Numbered from the stretch's first letter, positions 31,285 to 41,662 are shown. The stretch: DNA of 42,714 nt from Cladosporium sp. IMV 00045 (GCA_001931905.2 MSJI02000922.1:1-42714); one strand, 5' to 3'. The notes: generated by a model not told the origin, from the letters alone. Translations and numbers: made by a program.

Positions 31285-31450
31285 CGCTTCACGGAAGGAG
31301 TCGAGTGTACCGTACGGTCACGTACACCTTCTCCCCACGCCCGTTCCACTTCATCGGCGTGGGCACTGACGGCGCTATCGTCGTCGGGTCTCCCAAAAAA
31401 GCTTGGTTGTCCCCAACATCCTCAATGGTGCACCATCGTCGAACGAAGCG
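31285..31450 (-). pseudogene. Duplicated fragment of an SNF1 beta-subunit gene
   Basis: The minus strand encodes VGDNQAFLG, then TIAPSVPTPMKWNGRGEKVYVTV, corresponding to VGDNEAFS...PTPIAWNGPGDKVYVTG at the start of the CBM48 domain of the gene at 27919-29623. DNA similarity covers about 120-150 bp (around 31317-31440) and ends abruptly on both sides. No start, stop or remaining domain is present, so it is a gene fragment. Confidence 0.7.
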
Positions 31451-32119
31451 CCGCGTTAGCGGTATTTTTTAATGACGGCAGTGACATCGCTATAATCTCG
31501 GTAATGGCATTTCTTTATCAATGAGTATGGGCGATATCTCGATCCAGACGTGGTACCGCTGTTGTAGGTTGTTAGCTTTGAGCGATGGGGTGGAAGCGAC
31601 GGAATGAAGTTTCTTCTCCCAGCTCACCTCCCCTTGCTTCGTTCTGTTCCTTGACCATATCAGCCTATCTCGGTCGCTATCTTGCACGACCGGATGTTGA
31701 TCGCAAAGGCGCAAGTAACATTAGGATGTTGCCATCGTTGGTACTTCCGACCCAAGCAACCCCATTCCGTCCTTGAACGGCTCGAGGGTTATCATTCAGA
31801 CTACCGATGCTGCTGAAACCTCCTTTTCGTGCTCCTCTAACCTTCCTAGGAGAAAACAAAGACAAACAAAACACATCGCAAACATGCTACGCCACTTTTC
31901 CTGTTTGCGGCGAATTTCAAGCTTCACGCTTTTTGTCGCAGGCCGAGGCACTTTGGGAATCCAGGTCGCAGATCGCAGGATTAGCTTGCCAAGACACTAG
32001 ATAGAAAGGTCCGGTCTACCAGGCCGCGCGCCTAAACAAGAACAACAACCTATCTACCCACGAATTTATGTCAACGAGAGGTCACCCCCTCGTGCAACGC
32101 ATACTGTGTAGCGTAAACA
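31451..32119. other. Intergenic, nothing recognised
   Basis: No supported coding sequence or repeat up to the LINE fragment at 32120. Confidence 0.35.
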
Positions 32120-32191
32120 GTCTGTTGCCCTTTAGGTGCTTAGCGCCGGGCGGAATAAACTCCACCCATCCATCCATCCATAAAGGGATCG
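32120..32191 (+). mobile_element. 3' end of the second LINE family with CCAT tail
   Basis: CCCTTTAGGTGCTTAGCGCC, then GGGCGGAATAAACTCCA, matches the minus-strand fragment at 13010-13090 over about 40 bp and is followed by three to four CCAT units (CCATCCATCCATCCATAAA). This is a short 5'-truncated insertion about 340 bp upstream of the regulator at 32527. Confidence 0.5.
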
Positions 32192-32526
32192 GTAGAACGA
32201 GGTTCGGACCCGAATTGCGGGGTGAACGGGATATCCGGGAAATCAGGTCTAAGTCATCACTCAGCTGCAATTCCAGCTGAATCGCCGATACTCGAAAGTC
32301 GCTTGCAATTAGCGAGCGCACAGCATGATGCTGAGCCTACGCCATCGGCCCATTTCTGAAACCTCCGGGCTCATTGTGCCTTTCCTTGCGCTTTATTTTC
32401 GACCACCTTTCACTCTCCGGGTTTTATTGAGAATCCAAGCTTCCACAATATTCGTTATCAGATGCAACTCACCGACGTCCTCTTTCGCTATCAACGACCT
32501 TCCTTGCTTGGTTGCATCTCATCAAG
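32192..32526. other. Upstream region of the 32527 regulator
   Basis: No coding sequence recognised; presumed promoter and leader. A CAGCTGCAATTCCAGCTG imperfect palindrome lies near 32262-32279. Confidence 0.3.
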
Positions 32527-35139
32527 ATGTCGATCGAACTGCCAAACAGATTCCTAGGAAGCAGACGTGGCGTCATCAGTGCCTGCTATGCGTGTCGCGA
32601 AAGAAAGGTGAAGGTATCGTAGACAAGATGCTATTACTGGGCTGTGGAGATTCTAAAGCATGTCTATCTCCAGTGCGATGGGCTGCGTCCAACTTGCCAG
32701 TCTTGTCAAGAGCGTGGTCTTGCTTGCTCGTACGACACAAATCCAAATGAAACACGCGGCAGCGCGTTCAAACGAAGATACACAGAGCTGGAGCAAAGAG
32801 CGAGGGATCAACAAGAGGTATACGATCTGCTATGTCAATTGACCGAAGAGGAGGCTGTAAGCATTTTGCGCCGAATACGTGCGGGGGAGAACAATGGAAC
32901 AATACTGGCCTCGTACCGGGAGCGCACGTCCCAGTCTAACGTAGGAGTACGGCAATTGCCAGAAGCACATGATGCTAGGCCACGAACAAGTGAGCAGACT
33001 TCGAAGTTCACAAGGTCCAGCCCCAGAGACGCCATCATAACGTCCGCTCGAGCAGAGCCACGAAAGCTCGGCGCACATCTATGGACAGACTGCGAGGATG
33101 CCTCATCCCTTGTTAGCGGAAACGAGGGTTCTCTGGTTTTAGCGGACAAACATTCACACCTTCAAGCATCCCAAACCATGCCATCTGGGTCGCCTGAATT
33201 CGCAGTCCCTCGACATTCCTTCGAAGTGTCAGTGCCTAGGTCCATGAGGCCCTCGAACTGCAAGACCACCAGTCCGCTGCTTCCTAGCATTGCTTCAATT
33301 CTACACCCAAACATATCGCCATTGGAATCAGATACAATGTTTGCGCGATTGAAACTCCCGAATGCAGAAGACTTTGACCAGGCTTTTTCCACATTTATCA
33401 GGTGCACCGGAAAGCTGTTTCCGGTCTTTACACAAGAGCAAAAAGGCACCATGGCTTCTCAGATCGCATCCAGAGAGTTTGGCTTATTGCCCAAATCGGC
33501 GTTGTGTCTCCTATGCAGCACCTGCGCTGTTTCAGCTCAGTACTGCAACAATGACTACTCTCGGGAGCAAGGAGAGAAATATTACGACGTTGCGAGACAT
33601 TGTTTTGACGCTTGTATGGCGGTAGATCCACTGGGAGCTATGAAGGCGTCCACTATGCTCGCAATGTACAACATAAATCGGAAAGCAAGCGTAGCATTGA
33701 CATACATTGGTAAGTCTAGTCGATGGTTTCCAGCTTTCTATAGCTTTCCCACTAACCTTATCGCCGACCTTGCCTTATCCCTGGCAGATAGGCAAGGTTT
33801 CGGGCAAAGGCGCCGGGTACCGTCCTTTGTCGAACGCGTTCCTTGCGAAGACGGCCACAGAGTCTGGAGGACTCTGGTGTGTCTCAAGGGGTCAGTCTCG
33901 ATGCAGGCATGGGCTTTGGGCGACGCTGATTGGCCGCAGATGGATGTTGCCCGACTTACCAAATGGACCGAGCTCTAGTATCCGCTCACCCATCCATTCA
34001 CTCGAGGTGCGAAGAGTCGAGAAAGTCAAATGTGGTGTCTGCACTGACACTTTTTACCTAGATGGAGCCCGCAGAGGGAAGCATATCTATTTACGATACA
34101 ATACAAATCCATCTGGCAAGGCTCTCCGTTCTCAAAGCCCGCACTTTGAATTGCTCCCCATCATCGGGGCGCTTCAATATACGTTCGGTCAATAGCTCAC
34201 GGGAGAGTATGCAGGAGTGGAGTGATAACGTCTCCCAAAAGCGTTGCCTCCGTCTTTCCACTAACGATGAACCTGATCCGGAGTCCGCCATAGCGATATA
34301 TTACATGGCAAGTACACCCACAAATGTCGGCAGAAGCTGAGCATAAGCACTGACACTAAAGCTACAGCACATTTTCTACAATGGCGCGCTCATGTTGCTG
34401 CATCGGCAAGTCATGTCATTTCTAGTGGAATTGAGAAGGGTGGAAGACCTCTGGATGGATGCCCAGCTGTTTGACTGGTTGAAGTATGTCGGAGAAGGCT
34501 TTGCCGCTGCTCGTAACTCGATATCTCTTATTACAAAACTTGTGCAAAAGGGTGGCTTGGTCAAGACTTGCTGGCTCTGCATGTAAGCTACAAATCCTCT
34601 TTCCGTTTATGCATATTGCTAACATCGGAATTAGCTTCCAATCGTACACTGCGGCTACGTTTCTGCTTTTTGAGACTGCACAGCGTCTATTGGAAGGGTT
34701 TCCCAAGCGCTACGCGCTGGCAAGTCTGAGTGTTGCGAAGGAAGCGCTACAAGCTCTTTCCGCTTGTTCGACATGCGACGATATTGCAAAAAGGCTTCTT
34801 TCGGCGTTGATGACTTACGACAAATTTCTTTCAGCGGAGCTGGGTGTGCCGAGCGGCGGTAGCCAGCCGGCTCCTTCGCTTCAGGGGTCGCCATACACCA
34901 TGGAACAGTCCAACATTCCCTTGGGATATCTCCTGAGGCAGCGCGGTGACGATGTCGACCTCTGCAGAGTTGCAAAAGACCTGCTCAGGTTACTGTGCCA
35001 CCCAATGGATGGCATTAAAGGCCTTGAATGCAAAGCTGGGTTGTCTCCCCCACTCTGGTCAGAGTGCAAGGGAAGTTTGGAAGAGGTGAGCCTTGGGTGT
35101 CATCTTGAATGGGTCTCAGGGGAGCTTGAGAGCTGCTAG
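32527..35139 (+). CDS. Zn2Cys6 fungal transcription factor with exonised intron
   Basis: Exons 32527-32613, 32674-33890, 33940-34006, 34062-34307, 34368-34582 and 34635-35139 give 778 residues. The zinc cluster is C20, C23, C30, C37, C40 and C47, split by intron 1 just before C30. The fungal-type middle homology region runs from LFPVFTQEQKG through LCLLCSTCAVSAQYC, AMKASTMLAMYNINRKASVAL, VWRTLVCLKGW, IFYNGALMLLHRQVMSFL and FQSYTAATFLLFETAQ. Intron 34308-34367 is GC-AG (GCAAGT...ACAG). The 57-nt segment 33710-33766 looks like an intron that lost its acceptor: it starts GTAAGT and has CACTAAC, but ends CCG instead of CAG. It is in frame without a stop, so it adds 19 residues. The end at 35139 is the first stop, and a last intron after 35084 is possible. 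Confidence 0.8.
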
Positions 35140-35562
35140 GCTCGTAGAGATAAGCATGTCAAGGTGCGTCTCTTTCAAACAACCAATACAAACACCGCAC
35201 ACAGACAGCGCTCTTATCTTGGAGCCCGCGATCTTGTTCGAGTACTTTCTGGACTCTGAAGTGCTGTTTGGCCGGCTCGGTAAGTTCGGGTACCTTTCCA
35301 AAGTCTCTCAACCCGAGTTTCTAATAGGAGCAGGATGAAGACCATGACGGCTTGCTGCGGCTGAGGTGCATTGCATTGTCTGTACCTGTGTCCATTGAGC
35401 AATATGCTCATCACGCTAGTGGCTGCGCAGAGAACACGTCTCATGTCGTTAGTAAACATCTCGGCATGGGGACTGTTCTAGATGTCGCTAGGATCGACTT
35501 GCATGCCTAGGCTGATGTACTGAGCCAGGTCATCCCTTTTTTGGGGGGTTGGGAGATAATAT
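35140..35562. other. Intergenic, nothing recognised
   Basis: Downstream of the regulator. No coding family or repeat recognised. Part of it could be 3' untranslated sequence or an additional exon of that gene. Confidence 0.35.
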
Positions 35563-35915
35563 TGTATTCGAGGTACGCTATGGCAAGTCAAGGCGTATCC
35601 CTAGACATTCCTTGATCTTCTTTGTGCTCCCGCGTTGGTGTTATCCCTTCAACCTGATCGCCACACCGACTTGGTGAAGCCGCCGTGGCTTTGGTCTTAT
35701 CACCTTCATGCTGGATCTATTTTTCTATAAAAAAAAAAGGGGAAAAAAAAAAGGAAAAATCATACTGTATTCAAGCTATTTACCTTGTGACAGGCCTGGG
35801 CTAAGTCCCGGGCATTTCTTGGTCTTCTATATGTGCTCTCGCGTTGGTTTTTTTACCGTACAACCCTGCTCGCCATCCCGCCTTACCAAGGCACCATGGC
35901 TTTTGGGCTTGCTGC
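35563..35915. repeat. Diverged tandem duplication around an A-rich block
   Basis: Two direct copies of about 140 bp (35563-35700 and 35758-35915) share an order of matching blocks: TGTATTC, GGCATT.CTTG.TCTTCT, GTGCTC.CGCGTTGGT, CGCCA and GGCTTT. Similarity is roughly 70% by eye, with many C/T differences. An A-rich stretch (35726-35757, mostly A with GGGG and GG interruptions) separates them. Confidence 0.5.
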
Positions 35916-36159
35916 CCTCCCACTGGTTCTCGCGTGTGGTCGCAACTGATGACCTCATCACCTGCTCTCTCCCCCACTCCGATATCTCTCTCGTGTTACA
36001 GGCTGGACGCCCTCAGTGCTGGAGGCGTACTCTGTATTATCCTTGCTACCTTCACCATGGGCTTGCCCGCCAAAGCATGGCCACGTCCCGGGACTGAGTC
36101 CCTTGCTGTGCGCCCCTTGCTCAGCTGGTCGAGCCCACCAGACGCTTGTGTTGGGTATT

Positions 36160-36420
36160 TTCTCCGGTGTGACTCATCTCATGTCATGAGCCGGTGTATG
36201 GATCTTCTTGCGAGAGCTCTTGATCATTTTGTGCGTGTTTTCCGACTCTCGGTCATCTTCAGTGTCGAGTCGGCGTTGGCGGCCGCGTCGGCGGCAGTAG
36301 GGCCGTGTTGCCCGCTGGCTGTTGGCGCAGGCTTTTTCGTGTCACGTCAGGTTATTCCCGATGGTAGAGCGGCGAGGTGGTCGGCCACGTCGACCATGTC
36401 GGGCGCTGTCAACAGGTATG
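36160..36420 (+). repeat. Repeat B, copy 2
   Basis: Similar to 9230-9510 in inverted orientation. The plus-strand frame contains FLRCDSS, RCMDLLAR, RVFRLSVIFSVESALAAASA and AVGPCCPLA. It lies directly upstream of the degenerate regulator at 36791, whereas copy 1 lies between the GFA gene and a hypothetical remnant. Function unknown. Confidence 0.55.
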
Positions 36421-36790
36421 TAGAAACGCGAATGCTTCATTCATATCTGCCATGATTGCAAAAATATCGCGTGTCGAAGTGTTGCTAATAGTGAGGTTGA
36501 AGTTGTGCAAGCGCGGGGATGTGCGAGCCATCGGTAAACCTCTTATGATCAGGCGGCAAATCGGGGATCGTCGCCGAGCCCGAGATGCACACACACCCGT
36601 GTGCGGAGTTTTCCAACAGGTTCGTCTTCTCTTCAAATACAGCGTTCGTTCAAAAAAGAGTTTTATAGAAGTATACCTTTGGCTCCCTTACGGCAAATCT
36701 ACAGAACGCTACAAGAGGGCGAAGTACCCATATCTTGCTTCTAGTTGAAGCCCCTCTGTGCTGGGCCACAGAAGCGATGACGTGTCCACG

Positions 36791-37262
36791 CAGCCACAAG
36801 AACCAAGCCCAAGCTCGATGTCAAAGCGGAAACAAGTGGCAGCTGCGCAAGCAGCTTGCCAAAGAGGAAAAACAAAAGTAAGATACACTCCTGCAAATTC
36901 CATGAGCTCTCACCTACGCGGACACTCCATCTTACATACCTGCACAATGCGATGGTAACCGGCCCTCGTGCAGACGCTGTATACAGCGGGACATTCTTTG
37001 CGGGTACGACGTCGAAGCAGGCACATCTCGATCGTTATCACCGCGTCAAAAGAATGCCAACCTCTAGGACCAGATCAATCAGCTCCGTGAACAGCTCGAC
37101 CAAGTTCGGCACACATCTGATAGTGGGATCCCGATGATATCCGGTCATCCGCGCAGATCAGCCGAAATCACCGAGTCGACTATAGGACACCAGGCCGGCG
37201 ATGTCTTTTCACGGCAAGCCAGGCTTCAAGGCAGAGAGAAGAGGCGCTATCTTCTGCGTTGG
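36791..37262 (+). pseudogene. Degenerate paralogue of the Zn2Cys6 regulator at 840-2955
   Basis: Similarity to 830-1350 includes the basic N-terminus (SKRKQVAAA), the zinc cluster, the linker (VEAGTSRSLS) and the LESLDF segment near 37262. Independent lesions are visible. The first cysteine of the cluster is replaced by glutamine (AAQAAC). The intron acceptor at 36946-36947 is AA instead of AG. A CAG codon has become TAG (NL-stop-DQINQLREQL) shortly after the cluster. The intron donor (GTAAGA at 36878) is intact. Similarity disappears after about 37300. It is not expected to make a functional protein. Confidence 0.78.
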
Positions 37263-38313
37263 AGAGCCTTGACTTCAGGCTTCGTCAAGGTAGTGTGCAG
37301 TGACGCCGAGCATGTCGAGCTGGTTGTCAGCTAGCCAGCCGTCAAAGCTGACAAAAATCGAGCTCCTGGCAAAAGCCAGTGCCTTCGTTACTTCCCCTTT
37401 GGACACCGTGAAGCAGAATTAATTCTCCTCGGAAGCATGTTTCGCAGGTTGCGCTATTGCAAGCAGAGAAGTGGGGCAACCAAGGCAGAAAGCATTCACC
37501 GAAGCGTTTAGCCGCAAATGCAACGGGATTTCCTCCGACGCCGAAGTCAATACGCAGACGAAACCTACAAAGATCGCGATTCAAAATCGGAACAAGCTTT
37601 GTGACGCACATCGGACATATATTGTAACTCCCTACCAAACGAGACGAACAGCGATGCAAGGCAGAGGTTGGCGGCTCGACGAATGACGTGGAAAAGAGGA
37701 CACGGGCTTCACTCCGCACCATAACAGTTTTGAAAACTCTGTTAGCCGGAGCCAGAGTCCGGTCAACGTGCGAGAGCTCTCCAATCCTTCGACCGCGCGC
37801 CGAACTTTGCATTGTAGACCACCGTATAGACCAATGGAGCTACTGTACCTCTTAGGCGAAGAAAACTGATGATACACTCGATTGATATGGACTCAAGAGC
37901 TGATAGCGCGATTCCGCGAAGCCAAGCCGGGAGCAATCGTAGGGTGGATTTTTATGCTCAGCTGCTCGTCCTACTACTACTTGTGTCCAGTCTCGCGCGT
38001 ACCCTGCTTTTTCCTTTGTCCACCAAACATACTGGTTTATTTTATGATGCAACAGCTCGATCAATAAATGAAGCAACCATAGTACTAGGGTCCTTGTAGC
38101 CGTAGATCTCAGGGCTTTGAGTCTTTGCCGGTTCGTGAGCTGTGTTTCCAGAATCGAGAGGCGTGTCGAAGGCAACACAGTTGAGCTGACTCTTCCGCAC
38201 AATACACAGACTTGCATTTCAGAAGCTCATGGACCAATTCACATTCGCATGCCACAGTCTGTCACTAGCCTATATTCGCCGCTGGACTGCCAACCGGACG
38301 GCTGCTTCAGTAT
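37263..38313. other. Gap between the degenerate regulator and the bZIP gene
   Basis: No supported gene. A plus-strand segment near 37400-37470 (EAELILLGSMFRRLRYCK) looks protein-like but has no recognised family. Confidence 0.3.
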
Positions 38314-39165
38314 ATGGACGTCTCTGTGCAAGACTTTCGAGATCCGAACATGGATCCGTACCAACAGCCCGACTCTGAAGATCAGAGTCACTTGCAGCAA
38401 GCTTTGGACTACATGCCGTTATTGGAGCAGCAGGTCGTGGGAGCATACGGCGGTGTTTCCAAGTAAGCACAACAAGCACAACATCTCAGAACATCCGAAA
38501 GCTACTAATGGTCAATCAGTTTTACTAATGGTGGCACTCTTCCGTATATTCCTGAGCCGCGTAGGCAGGATTGCGGTTTTCTAAGTCTATTTCTGGACCC
38601 AGTACAGCTTCGTCAGCAGTCAGGCATGGGCCTCAGTGGTATTAGCGGACATGACTCTGATATTCTTCCCACTAGCACTTCGCCTGAGACTTGTGAGCGT
38701 CTCAGCTCCGAGGTTACCGTCTTTCAGTGTGCAGAGAAGTCGAAGAATGAAAGGTCACAACGAGCCCGGAATGCCGCGAACCAAAGGCATAGTAGAGGGA
38801 AGAGGAGGATGGAAGACAGCCATCAAGACAGTGATGGAATGATTGAGCGCGACTTCTTCGCCGAGAAACGCAAAACGCAGTCGGTTCGCGAGAAGAACAA
38901 GCTGGCGGCGATGAAGTGCCGGCACAAGAAGAAGAAAGAAGTCGAGGGCATCGAGGCCAAATGCAACGACTTGAGCATGACCAATGCGGCGTTGAAGAAG
39001 CAGTTGCACGATCTAAGAGACGGGCTCGCAAGTCTTCGTGCGCATGCACTCGATCATCAGAGTTGCAACTGCGGGGTCGCCTTGTATAATACCAATCTGG
39101 CAAAGAGGCTCGCAACGGGTACTTCTCCATTCGCGGCAATCAATATCGGAGTGCACTCTTCGTAA
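38314..39165 (+). CDS. bZIP transcription factor (Atf/CREB-like) with two basic segments
   Basis: Exons 38314-38462 and 38520-39165 (57-bp intron, GTAAGC donor, CTACTAATG branch site, TCAG acceptor) give 264 residues. The main bZIP basic region has the N-x7-R signature at N176 and R184 (NKLAAMKCRHKKKK), followed by a heptad zipper (NDLSMTNAALKKQLHDL) and a C-terminal SCNCG. A second, upstream segment also fits N-x7-R at N134 and R142 (RARNAANQRHSRGKRR) but has no zipper after it. The start at 38314 is chosen as the first methionine in the frame of the exon; M13 at 38350 is an alternative. Likely a nuclear stress or developmental regulator; targets unknown. Confidence 0.82.
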
Positions 39166-40404
39166 TCTGCGCTGTACAAAACGAATGAAAGGTCACTACT
39201 GTTAGCACCAGGTCTGTTCACGACATGCATTCGCAGCTCGATACCACAATTTGGTATGATTCAACATATCATCATCCCGTCGTAGCCCCTAGCGGACTGT
39301 TTCCCTGTCGTTACATCGAGAAACAACATCGCGGCTTTTGTTCGGCTGAAAAGCTTCCCCCTCTACAACGAGTCCATGATACAGTAAGCGATGGCTGTGT
39401 GGCCTACACGCGCTTTAACAGTCACCTTCATCCTCGTTCATATTCTTCCACATATGTCCGCGGCAGCCGCTTCCTAACCAACATGACCGATCGATTTGGT
39501 TTGGTATCCCACCATTCCTGTGTAGCTCCTTTACGGGGCCATATAGGCTGTTGCTATGTATGGTATCAAGAAGGAAAGTCGTGGTAATCACCGGGGTGGA
39601 AACTCCTCTCTCTCCAAGGGTAGCTATGGCCCTTTCCCCAGTAAATCTATGACACAGTTAGAGATAGCTATGCGCCTGACACACCTTCAGCGCTCGCCGT
39701 TATCCTCTTTCACATCCACATACGTCCCTAGCCTTCGCCCCCGGCCTCCAGGTTTCGCATTGTTCAACATCCTTGCCAGGGAAACTAGACTGAGGATATC
39801 TCGTTGTAGAAATGATATAGCCACCGCTCGCAAGCTTACCCAGTCGATACCAGCCAGTGCCTGCAACACTCAACGTTTGGTTGGTTGATGGAAATGCACT
39901 CTCGTCAACGAAAACCTCATCAACCAATGGATGTTAAGTTGACAGGGTTGATGGTATCTGAGGCAATTAATGAGTAGTGAGACGTCAGTTTGATATTATT
40001 GCAAGCATGAGTTATATAGATAACTGACGATTAGTAATTGTTGGAAAGTTGGTAAGGTCAAATCATCTGCTAAGTTATCACGAAAAGCCCACGTAGACGC
40101 GAGACTTCGCGTATGTACTGTAGGCGATCCTCAAATCAAGATGCAAACATGAAGAGGGCGTTTGCAATATGATAGGCTAATGCTTGATGTCCACAGCCTG
40201 GGCTAAAAAATGTTATCGATGAACATGTGTTTGCGACTCTTTGCCAAGTTGTTTGCCAAACAGTGTTTCTAAGGCATCTGTTTTTTTGTTTGTTGTTTGT
40301 TTGTTTGCTGATCACCCTGGCCACTGGCATCCATGAAGCGCGCAAGCTCGGCCTCCCGCTGTTGTCGCAGTCGGATCAGATCGTCGTCAACGCTCACAGT
40401 CTGG
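39166..40404. other. Long gap, no gene recognised
   Basis: About 1.2 kb. Open frames on both strands show no domain motifs. A T-rich stretch with TTTGTTTGTTTG units lies near 40280-40310. Confidence 0.35.
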
Positions 40405-40479
40405 TTACCAAAAGCGGTGGTCCAGTAATCGTCGTCGTCGTCCCAATATCAGGGCTCGCGAATATTGAACGAGCTTGTT

Positions 40480-40760
40480 TTCGATTTTGTCACAGACAGG
40501 GTCATTATTAGCATCATATTGAAGAGCAAGACAAGCTGGATAAGCGCACATACTTCTCAACACCAGCGCCTTGCGGGCGGGTATGCCACCACGCCGTAGG
40601 GGCGCCGTAGACCCAGCCGGAGGTGAGGTCTTCACATCTGGCGACAGCGCGGAAGCCACTGTCACGGGCCAAGCCCGTGACATGCCTATAGTGATGCTGT
40701 TTGTACATTGGCAGGTGTGCCGAGAGTCGGCTTCACCTGAGAAATCCGCACTGAACCGCA
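40480..40760 (-). repeat. Repeat A, copy 2 (inverted relative to copy 1)
   Basis: The minus strand is similar to 170-355 on the plus strand, roughly 80% by eye in the best part. The minus-strand open frame 40761-40405 encodes LRRGGIPARKALVLRSMCA and LALQYDANNDPVCDK. A 9-bp stem with 3-base loop (GTCACGGGC-CAA-GCCCGTGAC, 40661-40681) is present only in this copy. Confidence 0.5.
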
Positions 40761-40761
40761 T

Positions 40762-41590
40762 TCGTAGCTCGAAGAGCTACGTCCTAGTCATACAACCTGT
40801 CTGTAGGCTAGTCGTAGTGAACCGTATCCATTCCTGTTTGCATCTACACCTACGTACTGACATCCGCCCGTGACAGCCACCGAGCCAATCGGAAGGCGAG
40901 TGTGAGTCAGACATAAACACCGGAATATCTGAAATCGACTGTGTGATGGTGGAGGGTGAAGAGGGCGAGGGAAGGAAATCAGGGCGCGAAGTCTGGGGAA
41001 ACTGTCGACCTCGCCGACGCCGGCCGTGTTGCCAAGGCCGGAGATGAGGCAGGGGGTGGTAGCTGAAGAGGATACCATAAAGTGACGAGTGCCAAGGGCA
41101 AGCCGAAGCAAGCAGCCAAGGCTGCTACGTGAGGATCAGACCCAGTGCCTTCTAATCGGGTCAGGAGACCGAGGTGTCGAAGAAACGTAGGGTAGAGGAT
41201 GCTTTGGCAAGGTCCGGCGACGGAAGCTCCATGGCGGACCAGATTGGAGATGTCAAATCCTTGGTCCTCCGGTTACTCGATTAGGGGGAAGACGGGCTCA
41301 GGAAGACGAGGAGAGGATGGAAGAGATCTGTGCTCTAAGGCTCAAGAAGGGAGTGGGGGAACTCAAGAAACTCATATGGTTATCACTGCCTAAGACTGCT
41401 CGGAGAAAAGCGACGCAGCCATCGCGGCGGCGCTTTGAGACCGCAATGAGGGCACAACTCTTCCATTCCCTCGCGAAGTTGGCGCGGAACGCATGGACAG
41501 AAACTTACCTGCTTACTTAACGCGGGGTCATAGTGAGCTGCGGGGAAATAGGGGTCCACGTGCTGGGAATCGCTGATCCCCAGCTTTAGG
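40762..41590. other. Gap, no gene recognised
   Basis: No supported gene. A short plus-strand frame ending at 41520 (41317-41520) is open but matches no family I know. Confidence 0.3.
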
Positions 41591-41596
41591 ATAATC

Positions 41597-41612
41597 AGGG
41601 TTAGGGTTTGGG
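41597..41612. repeat. Degenerate telomere-like motif
   Basis: CAGGGTTAGGGTTTGGG reads as two imperfect telomere-type units on the top strand. It is too short to be a telomere and is one of three such motifs in the window. Confidence 0.4.
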
Positions 41613-41662
41613 ATTTACCAGTTTATAGATTTTGGATTTCTCGTACAGGAAAATAGGAACGG

